Assembly (NCBI GenBank): GCA_947652115.1
Contig: OX393569.1
Coordinates: 291,001-355,000, forward strand
From: Blastomussa wellsi
Taxonomy: Eukaryota > Cnidaria > Anthozoa > Scleractinia > Plerogyridae
DNA length: 64,000 nt
Reading direction: 5' to 3'
The notes beneath the pieces are model-generated. The model saw only the letters and a program-made list of their open reading frames with translations, ran no database searches and was not told the origin of the DNA. Below, piece after piece: positions 35,933 through 47,003 of the stretch. The first letter of the stretch is position 1. Each line of letters opens with the position of its first letter. Position numbers and translations under genes: made by a program.

Positions 35933-37574
35933 ATGCCTACTGCGCATGCCTTTCTGAGCACTTGCCAGTTTCGCGCCAAAGTCGACGACGTTGGTGAGAG
36001 CGATTTGCCGGCGTCTTGGAAACAGGAGGACGTGAGGTTAGTTTTCAAAGTTTTCTCTCGATACTTCGGGTATTTTTGCCAGATAATTTAAGTATCACAT
36101 TAGGGACATGTTCGTGACGTTTGATTTTCATTTGTTTGCCTGTTTTCGTTCAAGAAACGACCTTCTACAGTGCTATGGCGAACGCTATGAGTTCAACCAA
36201 CACTGAAATCGGTCAAAGCACGACACGGTATGAATGAAAAGTAAATTACTGTATGAAAAATCTTTCATTTTAATCACGCTTCACTGAAATATGACATTTT
36301 CTAGTGTACAATGAATTTGAAAGGACTAAAAAGTTGCCTTTTAACATTCGTGTCGACAGTTAGAAACAAGGACGAGATAGCTCAACTACAGAGCTCAGCG
36401 ATTTTTCCTCTGTTGTTTTGAGTGGTCTTTATTTAGCCAGCCTGATATTTTAGAACACACATTTTTCTCGACTTACAGCTGCGCTTCCTTTTCTGCCATG
36501 CGAGCACATTTTGTTAGTCTGTCTTGTGAATTTTTTTCTCGAGCTCCTGAGACAAACTAATGTAAATGTAAACTAAAAAATGCAAGGCTGCGCATTATAT
36601 CCTCATTATGTACTTTGTCAAGCAAGATTTTTGAAACGGTAACAGTTACGTTTATAGAAATTAAGCATAACTGGTGCATCTACTTTCCTGCTGGTATTAA
36701 ATTGAACAATTGATCTCTGCACAGAGCTCTCTAATTAAGTTTCATTTTAATATTTATTTATTTGGTGCCTTAGTTAGTTAGTTGGTGGTATATTTAAACA
36801 TTTATTAAGTAACAGTTATATTTTTTATCATTTTTTCACAGAATGTCTAAAATGAAATGGTCACTGAAACATGACACCATATTTGGTCGCGAACTCCTTA
36901 GTTGGGAGCTGTGGAAGTATCGTTCAGGTACCAGAGAGCGGGGGAACTGCTTGGAGGAAATATGCAAAATTCTGAATAACATCAAAGATTCCCAATTTTG
37001 CGTTTCGCCAAAGGGTTTGAGAGACCGCTTGAAAATCCTAGAAAGGGATTGCAAGGCCAGGAAGAGAGAGGCCGAGAGGGGCTCGGGAATTTCTCAGGAA
37101 TATCGAGAAATAGATCAGATCATGGAAGACTATCTAGAGAGAAGAGATGAGGAAGAGGCTAAACAGACAAAAGCATCAGCTGAGGATCGAAACAAGGAGG
37201 ATCAAGATAAAGCGACAGGGGAGGAGATGAGGGAGAGGGCTATGGAGCGGCTAGCTCAGACTAAGAAGCGAAATGGGAAAGACGAACCGCGAAAAAAACG
37301 CCAAAAAAGCAATGACACAATCAACTATCTCAGGGAGGCAGCAGAGAGGGAATCTCAGTTAAGACAAGATGAGCTAGAGATAAAGAGAAAGCAAGAAGAA
37401 GCTACCATGGCTACTCAGCACGCACTGCTTTCTCAGCTGCGAGATCAACAACAGTTACAGATACAGCAACAGCAACAGCAACAACAACAGTTTATGCAGA
37501 TGATGCAGATGATGCTTAACAGCCAGCAAGCACAATCTCAGGCAATTATTGAACTTTTAAGAAAGGGACAGTAG
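35933..37574 (+). CDS. Harbinger Myb/SANT-like DNA-binding protein
   Basis: Accessory protein that in PIF/Harbinger elements helps nuclear import and end recognition by the nuclease. Inferred exon 1 is 35933-36036 (MPTAHAFLSTCQF... to EDV), with donor GAG/GTTAGT. The acceptor TTTTTTCACAG at 36841 joins in phase 2 to exon 2, 36842-37574. An alternative is a start at ATG 36843 within exon 2. Exon 2 encodes a Myb/SANT-like helix region (KWSLKHDTIFGRELLSWELW to about residue 80 of the exon), a charged coiled-coil-like middle rich in E, K and R, a basic stretch (RKKRQK), and a poly-Gln tract near the C terminus. No stop or frameshift is seen. It converges on the nuclease gene with a short gap of about 230 bases. 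Confidence 0.75.
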
Positions 37575-37800
37575 TTTTGGAGCAGCTAGTATTGCTGTAG
37601 TAAAAGACATATTTTTTTTGTGCATCTTAGCATTTGAACAGAGCTTTTGATTTCTTTCCATCACTTTGTTGTACTCTGATGATAACGCGTTTTACACTAC
37701 TGATAGGTTGTGTCTTATTTTGGCCATGAATTCTTGTAAGAGGCCAAATTGTTTATGTCGTATAACAAGAGTATTGCAAGTGTATCTTAAGGACAATACA

Positions 37801-38880
37801 TCAAATAAAGTATTCCTCTAGTGTTGGCGGATTAAGACCAAAATACTCTGAGGTAACAGAACCATATAAAATGCTATGCGCATTCTGCATTAACGCACAT
37901 GTTACATACATTTTTCCTACAGCACTCAATCCGATTTTAAGGTTCTTTTTAAAATCTAAGAATTTAAAATAATTAACAATGTCCCCGAATATCCACTCCA
38001 CAGAAGAGCGGACTGTGCTCATTGAGGTGTTAAAATCTTGTTGAGCTGGGGTCAGGACACCACCCTTATAGGGCCTTTGTAGGTGTGCTCGTATCGGATA
38101 GGCGGGGTCACCGTACACACAAAGGGGGAGGCCAGTTACTGGACAGTTGGAAAACCTCTGCAGTTCTCGCAAGAATCCTGAGGTAGCCAGCATGAAACTG
38201 TCATGGCGTCTTCCCTCAACTGGGCCAAATAGATTCCCCACTAATCCATTAGGCAAAGCGACAGCCTGAAACTTGATGGAGTGGACACGCTTATGGCCGT
38301 TGTAGATGGCTCGCTGGTTTTCGTTAGGCCTACAAACTGGACGCACAGTCCCATCTACGAATCCCCAACAGTTATTTAAGGCAGCTCCTGCCTGTTCGAT
38401 CGCCTCAGCATATTGGAGAAGCTTGGGAGGAGAGAGCAAATCGTGATTGTATCTTGTAAGCAGATGATGCCACCGACCGTAAATGAAGTCCATTATGTGG
38501 TTTGTTATGATGGAAATCTCAGGAACCGGTCTGGCGAAATGATAAACTAAATCTCCATATCGACAAGGATAGGCATAGCGCTTGAGATACATGCATAATG
38601 CAGGTACCGAAGCAACAACTAAACCATTGTAAGTAGTTATCTCGTCAGGTAGCTGTAGTTGTTCAGTAAGTTTATATATGTCCTCCCTGTAGAAACGAAA
38701 CTCGGCCTTGCACTCGTCGTTTGATTTCTCGTCTAAATCGAACCTGTCGTAGTTCCAGTACGGAAACTCTGGATTTGTTGACTTGTGACAGTCGTACAAA
38801 AGTACAAATTCTTGTTCGTTTATAAAGTTGTTTCGATAAGCGTATGCGATACAAGCTCTCGTTTCTCTGAAGTTAGGCAT
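37801..38880 (-). CDS. Harbinger DDE nuclease (HARBI1-like transposase)
   Basis: Single-exon frame of 359 residues, the usual length for Harbinger nucleases. The catalytic triad is readable: D176 in GFVDGTVRP, D258 in VYGDPAYP and E295 in SSVEWIFGD. The N-terminal part resembles the helical region of HARBI1-like proteins. The frame is uninterrupted from ATG to stop and the triad is complete, so the enzyme could be active. It cuts and pastes DNA at the terminal inverted repeats at 35879 and 39074, and could mobilise the MITEs at 23.9 and 33.6 kb that share the AGGGAGCTTA end. Confidence 0.9.
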   Translation of the reverse strand: MPNFRETRACIAYAYRNNFINEQEFVLLYDCHKSTNPEFPYWNYDRFDLDEKSNDECKAEFRFYREDIYKLTEQLQLPDEITTYNGLVVASVPALCMYLKRYAYPCRYGDLVYHFARPVPEISIITNHIMDFIYGRWHHLLTRYNHDLLSPPKLLQYAEAIEQAGAALNNCWGFVDGTVRPVCRPNENQRAIYNGHKRVHSIKFQAVALPNGLVGNLFGPVEGRRHDSFMLATSGFLRELQRFSNCPVTGLPLCVYGDPAYPIRAHLQRPYKGGVLTPAQQDFNTSMSTVRSSVEWIFGDIVNYFKFLDFKKNLKIGLSAVGKMYVTCALMQNAHSILYGSVTSEYFGLNPPTLEEYFI

Positions 38881-39079
38881 TTTGGTTTAAAGAACTCGCC
38901 TTGTTAAAACATAAAAACAAACTTCAGAAACGGCGGGAAAATTTGCCGGTCGCGCACAAACGTCGTCGTCTTCACTGCGAATCGTAAATTCAAATTTGTA
39001 CAGGACGACGACGCGGGACTATGAGGTGACCCAACGGCGCCGTCGTACGAAAGTCGTCGATTCGTAAGCTCCCTAATCG

Positions 39080-42000
39080 GGGTTGGATAACCCCTTTGGC
39101 GCCGCACTGTTTGGCTATTTCTTCACAGCCATTCGCCTCTTGTCTAGACATCTCTAGGGTATCCACCCGGTATTGTCGTCAGGTCTTAAAATGGCGATGA
39201 TCTTCTAATTTTAACGACATTAAGAAGTTATTATGAATTTGTTGTGTTCACCTGTGTATAACTGTTCAATAATTACGTTTCAGTGGTAATTAATACCATG
39301 CCAGTGAACCTCCCACAATTGTGCATTTTATGAACGGGATGATATTTTTTTATACTACTGTCTTTTGCTGCAAAAAGAATCAGCGCTTTTTTCCTGTTCT
39401 GAGAAACGCATCATACTCTATATACCATTTTGGTCATTATACCGGAAGCCGTTTAAATATTCTTTTCTTTTTTTTTTTGTTTATTTGGATCAGGTTTGGC
39501 ATCCAGAGTAAAAACAAAGCTGGAAGCAGATCATATAAAGATGAAAAAACCGATGAAAAAAGATTATCGATGAAAAGTACACATCTTTTGGCCTATTTTG
39601 TTCTATTTTATAACTTCGAGAAAACTAAAACTGACCGATTTATCAAGTCATGCAGCCAAGCAGTTGAAACTTTTACTGCATCGTGTCAGCTTCTTTTCCA
39701 AAGAGTTCAATTGCTTAAATATATTTATATTTTTTTGGCACTTTTTTCATTATGGAATGTAAAGAAAGTTACAGAGCAATCGCACCAATATGTTGAAGGG
39801 TTGTTCTAAGGAATAGCTAAAGCAGCCACTCAGAAGAGCGAGAGGTGCCAAGAGTGTGAATAGCACATCGTCTTCTTTATTCTTCGTCCGCAGTTTCAAC
39901 CGGCTTCAACTTCTGCATTGATTTCAACCAGAAATTTAACTCGAACTTCTACTAACTAACTAACTATAGTGTCTGAAGGCTCATCAACTTTATAGGCAAA
40001 CCGTAGACATGTTTGGGTTAGAATTCTCAGTGACCTTGGATCAATCGGGTGCTATTAAGACGTACTAGAAGAAAGCGAATACAAACAGACGTGCATGGAA
40101 ACCTATATAAAAGCGAATATCCAATTACGAACTCAGAAGAACGAAAGCTAAAAAAACACGAAACTATCATAACAGGAACTGTCATGGAGGTCAAGCCAAG
40201 GTCAAAAAGAATTTCCAAGCTCACCAGCTGAGCTCCAAACACAATCACTTTAATTTTAAATCGAGTAACCAACACAATATAAATTTAGAAACCTAGTATT
40301 AATATAGAAGCCTTGAATAAACTTGAACCAGAGACACGAACTAGAAACAAACCTTAAAAATAATTGAAAAGTTAACACAAACCTAACAGCTAAATTCTTC
40401 GCAACAAATAGCATAATTTAGTATCCCATACAAGACTTCATTTTATAATTAAGGAGCCGAGGTGAGTTTGAAAACGCCTTCATTAGGTAAAATTCACTTA
40501 CCGTATCACTTACTTATAGTTCTGAGTTTTAAATGGCAGGCAGGCAGAAAACGTCCAAGCTTCGATGAAAATACAGTGAAAGACAGTCAACCTACTTTTG
40601 CTTCCCAACCCTATCAATCACACAAGCGAATCGAATTTATCAAATTTCTCACCAGTAAGAAACTGTTGGTGAAATCGCTTCGCAACCTTAAATGTACTTT
40701 GCTAACCAAAAATATCTTTATCTTATTGCTAACGTTATTATTAAAGCTTTATGTTCACAAATAAAATACTGATTGGTTTAACACAAAATACCACTAAGAT
40801 AACTCGCTGACTAATTCCAAATAGAAAACCATTAGCTTATCGCAAGTATGCTATACTGTTAATTCGCTGTGGGGCCCAGCCGTCCAGCTCAAACATAAAA
40901 AACTATAGTGTTAATTCTCCCCAAAATAAAAAAAAATATTCACCGTGGTTTTTTTATTATTTTCAAATGTTTTTAATGGAGCGCAAAAGTAGACAAAGAA
41001 AAAAAACACCATTTCTAGTTTACAATTGGTGATATCATGTTCCTTTTAAGTCGTTTTGCGCTCAAAAACGGATGTATTGTCCGGATCAGTCTACCCTTAT
41101 GTGAAGTTTTGCAATTTACAGAGGCTTTCGTCAACGATACACACAATCGTCTTTTACTTAGTCACTTATATCCACACCCGATTTCCACGAAACAAATCGA
41201 AATTCAATATATACCTTGGTTAAAACAGAACAATTCCCACATTGTTCCTACAAATTGACATTTTTAAGATGCAATCTTTGGTTACAAAGCGTTCTGTAAT
41301 CTTGCCGTAAGTTCCGACTTCTTCCCTAATTCTTTTCTCTTACAGAAAGAGTTATTGTTACAGACCGCTGCGAGGTTCATCAACACGTCTTCTTCATTGC
41401 ATACTCTGACCAAGCGCGTCAAACTTGAATTCGTCAATCTCATCCAGCTAGCTTATCCAATCGCTCTTTAACTCCCTCACTTTTTAGTCACTTGTAATTC
41501 ATGCTTTCCTTTTATCTATTCTTCTGAGGTATAGCAGTTCTTTTCCTTCCTTTTTTTATTTCTTCATTTGAAATTTTAGCTGTTGAATTCTCCGTCTTAG
41601 CAGTGGATTAAAGTCAGTGGCCGCCATATTGGGATACTAAGTACTCTACTCTCTCCATCGCGGCTTCTAAAACTTCTTTTACCTCCTTTTTCGCTCTTTC
41701 CTAGTTCTTATTGAAGTCAGAACGCAAAGAGAATTTTCCCTGAGAAAAGTTGATCGTTTATCGATATCGAAGTTGGACAGTTTACGAGTGAAGACAAACT
41801 CACATTCAAAAACAATATGGCGCCGTAATCACCGACTCTCCCGGCCCCCGCGTCTTTCTTTAGACTAAATACTGTACCCATTCACACCAAAGCTAAAACA
41901 AGTTTAAAGGCACTGTTTAGTTCAGTAAACACGGTTAAAAATTGTTTTCTTCGTAGAAGTACTAACTAAAGTTTGGCAACTTTAAATTTGGAACGACGAA

Positions 42001-42630
42001 AGCACACGTTAGAACTTACTTGAATCCCATGTAAGATGCAGTATTTCAGCCTTCTGTTGCTGGTTTTCATTTGTTAAACTGGTTTAATTAAACATGTTTT
42101 GTTGGCGTGAATTTGGGGTTATAGTTAAACACTAATAACTTAATTACTGTTTTTCTTTAACACTCGAATTGTTGCCTATTCCATACTATATAGCGACTAA
42201 ATCTTTTAAACTCTTATAGTTCTCGAAATTGATGATCAGATTCATGAAGGTCAACGGATGACATTCTGCGGCTAGCACCGACATTAGTTTGCGCAGGCAA
42301 ATCAGAGGCATTCTCCACTGAATCCATCAAAAATTGGAAATGCGAACAAGTTGCTCGTGTAAAAAAAAAGCGAAACACCACCATTTTGCGTTCACACGGA
42401 AAACATGGAGCTTTCATTGCTCACCAGAAAAACAAACATGATGCTTTTTAGGTGTTTCCGTTAACGCGACCACTGTCAAACAAACTTTGATGATGGATGG
42501 TATTTAACACTTTAATTTTTTCTTACCTTTATAAGTTATCTGCACTGCAATCGTATCTGATGTATTTAGCTTTGCGTGGAGGGAAACAGTGGAATCTGCT
42601 TTCCCTGATTAGAACTGTGAATATTTCATT
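39080..42630. other. Intergenic, no convincing gene
   Basis: AT-rich DNA. A 162-codon plus-strand frame at 39321-39809 is low-complexity and hydrophobic, and a frame of this length is expected by chance. The segment 41630-41830 has loosely inverted GGCCGCCATATTGG-like and CCAATATGGCGCC-like sequences. Confidence 0.45.
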
Positions 42631-42731
42631 AAATCGTCATTTTTGATCGCTGAACGTAGGTGGAGCCAATCAAAGTTAAATCAAAGTACGTTAGTCACAG
42701 CTCATTCTCCTTCACGACTGGTTAAGATGTG

Positions 42732-43163
42732 TCACGTGTTAACTCGCTGTTGCGGAGCTGACACTGGGGATATTGGAAGTTCAGTTACCGTAAAAGGTAG
42801 TCTTGAGAAGAAGCATAATAAATTTAGACAATTTCTGTGGTAAGACATAAGATCGAAGGACCCTTTTATCTTTGCACTCTGTGGGTTGGATTCACCGCTC
42901 TTGCAATAAGAAAGTATATCAGTATTCGTCAGCGTAAACAACTGACTAACCGAATCAAATTTGTCTTTGTCTCGCAAATTACAGAAAATGAAGCTCGCGT
43001 GCGGGAAAATATTTCGGGGATATTGAGCACAATAACCTCCCTTTGCCATCAAACATGATTCAAAGATATTTGTCTTTTCGTTCTTATCTCTTCCTTGAAA
43101 ACCATAGTTATCCTTGCGTTTACTCCCACCTCGGGCAAATATTGGTGCATATTTTTTCACCAA
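42732..43163 (-). repeat. Repeat-derived frame (KTNIFESCLMAKGGYC type)
   Basis: A 143-codon minus-strand frame contains GRDKNEKTNIFESCLMAKGG. I recall similar strings scattered in cnidarian predicted proteins, which suggests a dispersed repeat rather than a gene. No domain, signal or exon partner. Confidence 0.35.
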
Positions 43164-43249
43164 AAGGAAGTTCTTGTTTATTCTCGCGGCTTTTAATAAT
43201 GAGATAGCTTGTAGTTAGGTTTGTATATTATTTTGGCGCGAGATCAGTA

Positions 43250-43420
43250 TAACAAAAATGCGTCACCTGCTTCAAGATATTTCATTCAGTTTCCACCAAA
43301 GCTCGCACTGTATTAAGGCAGTGAAAAGGCCTTCAAAGGGCTGTGTGGGAGAATGCGTCACCTACTTAAAATATATTTCATTCATTAACGAAGGCTGCAC
43401 TGTATCATATTGGTAAAAAC
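43250..43420 (+). repeat. Tandem duplication, period about 96 bp
   Basis: AATGCGTCACCTGCTTCAAG at 43257 recurs as AATGCGTCACCTACTTAAAA at 43353, each followed by ATTTCATTCA and a variant of GCACTGTAT. Non-coding. Confidence 0.65.
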
Positions 43421-43424
43421 ATAC

Positions 43425-46035
43425 AAAAGACACGATTTCTTCCTTCAGCATCAGATGAACATTTATTTTTAGTCACCCCTATTTTGTAAAATAGGCTCAT
43501 AGGCAAATAAATAAATAAAATAAAACTCTTCCTAGGGACGGAATGTTATTTTTAACGTGAACCGTTTCATATTTTCTGTATCGACGTTGCTTAACGGGAA
43601 AATCTTAATATCGGATCTAGTTAAATTGCCGAATATGTGAACACTATAGTTCACTTATGTTTATACAAATTGGGTCTAACGTTTCAAGCCAAACATCCGA
43701 CATTGCTCCTCGTGTGACTGATACCCGTGGTAAACATTTCACGTTTCGTTTTCTACATTTTATAAATCTTTACATTTGTTAGAAATATCTGTAAAGCAAA
43801 GATAAAGACTTAAGAATATTGTACTTGTCAGAGGACAAACACGCCAGAAGTGTTTACGTCGGCCTTTAAGAGATTTTGGGGAGAGGGGGTGAAGTACTGG
43901 ACCAACAGGTGGGCTTAAAAGGTAGCCCTATATATCCTTTCGAACAACTACCCCGTTGCTTCCCCATGCAGAAACCTCAGTTTTAAGATGTACCTTTAAA
44001 GTACAATAATGAACATTAATTTAGAACAAAAATCCTCATTCCCCCACTCCTCCCCCTGCTCCAAATATCAGTACCAGCTTCAAATATCAGGACAACTGTT
44101 CTGATTTAAAATTGATTTAAAATAAGACGTGAGGTCTACATTCGACTGTGGTTTTGAAGAAAGTAAACGAAGAGCTCTTGTACGTTCAGCTGGTTTAATT
44201 TTCTGAAAAAAGTCCTGTCCATACATGACGATACTTAGTTATCTTACATTTGGAATTGTTCACACGCATCATATCACATCTTTATATTTATCCATCTGGT
44301 TTTTACCTACACATTGCTTGTACAAAGGCTTGTTAACACCCACCTGACAACAAACGCTATCTTATTTAACAACACTATATTTCAAGCTGTTCAAAACTCT
44401 TTAAACCTGAAATAATAAATATCTTTATTCATATCATGCAACCAAGAAGCTAATTAATAGCTTTGTAGTAACATTGTTATTCAATCTTCAGATGAAAGTT
44501 CTTCAACCTTCACGTCAGCAAACTAGTTCTTGTGGGTCTTTCAATGAAAGCTAATATCATGTTAGGTTTGACTTTATTTTTGTCCAAGATTTGTTAAAAC
44601 TGTGCCTCTTATGAGCCGAGAAGCAGACCGAGCATTGAAAAAACAGAAAAAAATGCTTTAAAATGCGTTAGCGACACAGTTCAAAACTCGTTCTTTTCCA
44701 TTATCTAAATAACAAACCGGCATCCTTTGGCATCTGTTTTTGTATGCCATAAATTGTAATAAATAAATAAATCTATGATAGGCGTAGTCCTGGCTTATTT
44801 CTTTTTGCTACAACTTTCACATCCCGCTTCTTTCTCGTCATTGAACCATAGGGAAATGGCGCTCAAATTTAATGAAAATGAAATTATACTTCTGCCGTCT
44901 ACCGTTAGGCGTTTGCACGCGGAAATCATTAGGTCGGTTGTGTTTGTTTTGAATGTTTGATTTCTTCCCTAATTTTTTGAGGGATTTATTTAAGAATTCA
45001 ACGAAAAGGTAGCAAAATGGAAGGGAAACTTGCGTTTGCTGTATAACGTCATGCACAATCTCTCAAATAATAAATGTGGTACCTAATCTTCTTTCATTGA
45101 GTAAAAGAATACCAAACGACAAATAAATAATCAGGTCACAATTAGTTGGCATCGTACAAAAAAAGTTCTGGTCATATTCTTTCGTTCTATTACCAGTAAG
45201 TACATCATTGTTACACACTTCACAGTTAAAGCTTCAACATTTATTAGAACATATTTTCAAATCATTTTTGAAAGTCAAGTAACATCAAATGAGTCATAAG
45301 AGACAGCACAAACGACGTCCGGGAAGTTTAAAAAGATTATGTCTTATCAAGTTATTGCATGTGTTATTAACGGTGAGTCCGATTTCCTTCACATTCAAGG
45401 GCGTATCTAGGGGGAGGGTGCAGGGGGTGCGCACCCCTCCCTGGGATGACCTGCGGCTTTCTAATATTACTAGTGTTACGTCATTCCTTAGTGGTGCACT
45501 TCTTCCAAAGAAAAATCCCTAACATTCATCAAATTGGTGTTTTGCATAATTACATATTTATAAGTAGCGAGAAGTTTCGAAATCAAACAAAAAACCTGCG
45601 TACTGATATTAGCTTTTCTGTTCATTCAAGTAATTTTGCATCGACGTAAAAACGTTGGATTTACTGCTTCTACGTCGAATATAACTTTATTAGCTTATAC
45701 ATCAGGGTCTCGATTGTTTTCGTGCCGTGTCGAGAGGAAGGCGATGTGCTTTTATGAGCATCAACCGCTCAGCAGCATTCCACCTTCTCACAGTATAATT
45801 CCTAGTCGCAACATAGCCTGGGCCACGATTCATAGATTCAAGAGCAATAGCAATACTTTAAACCTTGAGGTCCTGAAATCATGAGTCATGTCAATTTCAA
45901 AGTATTGCTTGATTACCAATATACCAACCGGCCAGTGTTCATAAATCGCATACTAAACACATAAACCAACAATTGTGACTGATTAGAGACAGTAAATGTT
46001 CATCTGTAGAAAGGACTGTCAAGCAGTATACCGTT
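43425..46035. other. Intergenic, no gene seen
   Basis: No supported gene. At 45398 AGGGCGTATCTAGGGGGAGG resembles the element end at 17.64 kb. Confidence 0.45.
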
Positions 46036-46039
46036 AACT

Positions 46040-46570
46040 ATCGCTTATAATTATAAAAATTCGTGAGGGGGTTTTGGGTGGGCTAAAAATTAGAGGAGCT
46101 TATATCCGGAAGGGCTTATAACCGTTTAGAAATAAGCTGGGAAAAAAGGAATTCAATGAAGAATCTATTGCAAAAAAAGCCACTCTAACTAAACACTTTA
46201 AACTGCGCTCTACTTGTATTACCTAATTCTATTCGCATAAGGATATTAATTAGCCTGTTCTAGGCTCTCTTCCGCTTGCGCATCTGTTCTTCGCGTGCTC
46301 CGCTATCTTAGAGCCTGGAACAGGTTACATATTAGGGCGCGTTCGTTTCGGATATTCCGGAATATATTACGGTTATTCTGCTCCTGAGAGCAGAACAGCC
46401 GGAATGGAAATCCAGGTATTCCGGTAGCTCCCAAACAAACGCTTACTCGCATTATTCTAATGTACTAACATAGAGAACTTGAATGAAGGGAGGGCTTATA
46501 TCCTATTTTTTTCGTAAGCTAACAGATGGCTCTATAACCGGAGATCCTTATAAGCGGTAGTTTACGGTAT
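46040..46570. repeat. Cluster of nested MITE-like elements
   Basis: An outer repeat with GGGCTTATAACCG and TATAACCGGAGATCCTTATA motifs encloses an inverted pair AGCCTGTTCTAGGCTCT / AGAGCCTGGAACAGGTT (46252-46328). An element starting GGGCGCGTTCGTTTCGG (46334) follows; it has inward ATTCCGG motifs and an AAACAAACGC end and shares its border with 27475-27530. Confidence 0.55.
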
Positions 46571-46736
46571 TCGCACTGATTCATATATGCCAATTGTGGC
46601 CAAAATGGAGAAAAATGTCATATTTTCGTTAAAAAGTTTGACAACCTTTATAGCAAGTTTAAACACGAAAATAATGTGTTTGCCAAGACTTTGAGAGGAA
46701 CAAAAGTCGAACCTTATACCAAATGCGCCTTAATCA

Positions 46737-46875
46737 CACGGCGGCCATGTTGAGTCCCGAGGGATTGAAAACTTTTGTTTTGCCTCGCCGGAACTCGTTC
46801 CCAAACATTTCAACTCGAGGCTCCGGGTACGAAATCTATTGTCTATGGCCAATATGGCCGCCGTGTGATTAAGGC
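46737..46875. mobile_element. Short MITE with perfect 22-bp TIRs
   Basis: Begins GCCTTAATCACACGGCGGCC at 46737 and ends with the exact inverse at 46875. The whole element is 139 bp. It lies just beyond the 3' end of BCS1. Confidence 0.85.
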
Positions 46876-46915
46876 CCATATGGAGCCCCTCTAAAAACAT
46901 TTAATCTGTTATTAT

Positions 46916-46925
46916 TTTATTTATT
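46916..46925 (-). terminator. BCS1 poly(A) signal
   Basis: Overlapping AATAAA motifs on the minus strand about 80 bases beyond the BCS1 stop codon. Confidence 0.6.
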
Positions 46926-47003
46926 TAACAGGGAAGAGCGACACGAGGAATCATTTTGCGTGTGTAAGCTACAACAACAATGACGGCAATTGTTTTTAAT
47001 ATA

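Larger units (their letters stand above)
35879..39074. mobile_element. Autonomous PIF/Harbinger transposon, apparently intact
   Basis: Ends AGGGAGCTTACGAATCGACG and its reverse complement at 39055-39074 form terminal inverted repeats. They are flanked by AAT on both sides, a 3-bp duplication as expected for PIF/Harbinger. Inside are two convergent genes typical of the superfamily, a Myb/SANT-like DNA-binding protein (plus) and a HARBI1-like DDE nuclease (minus). Neither is visibly broken. Size is about 3.2 kb. Confidence 0.85.

Noticed and set aside
39321..39809. A 162-codon plus-strand frame
   Set aside because: Low-complexity, AT-driven and hydrophobic; a frame of this length is expected about once by chance in a window this size.
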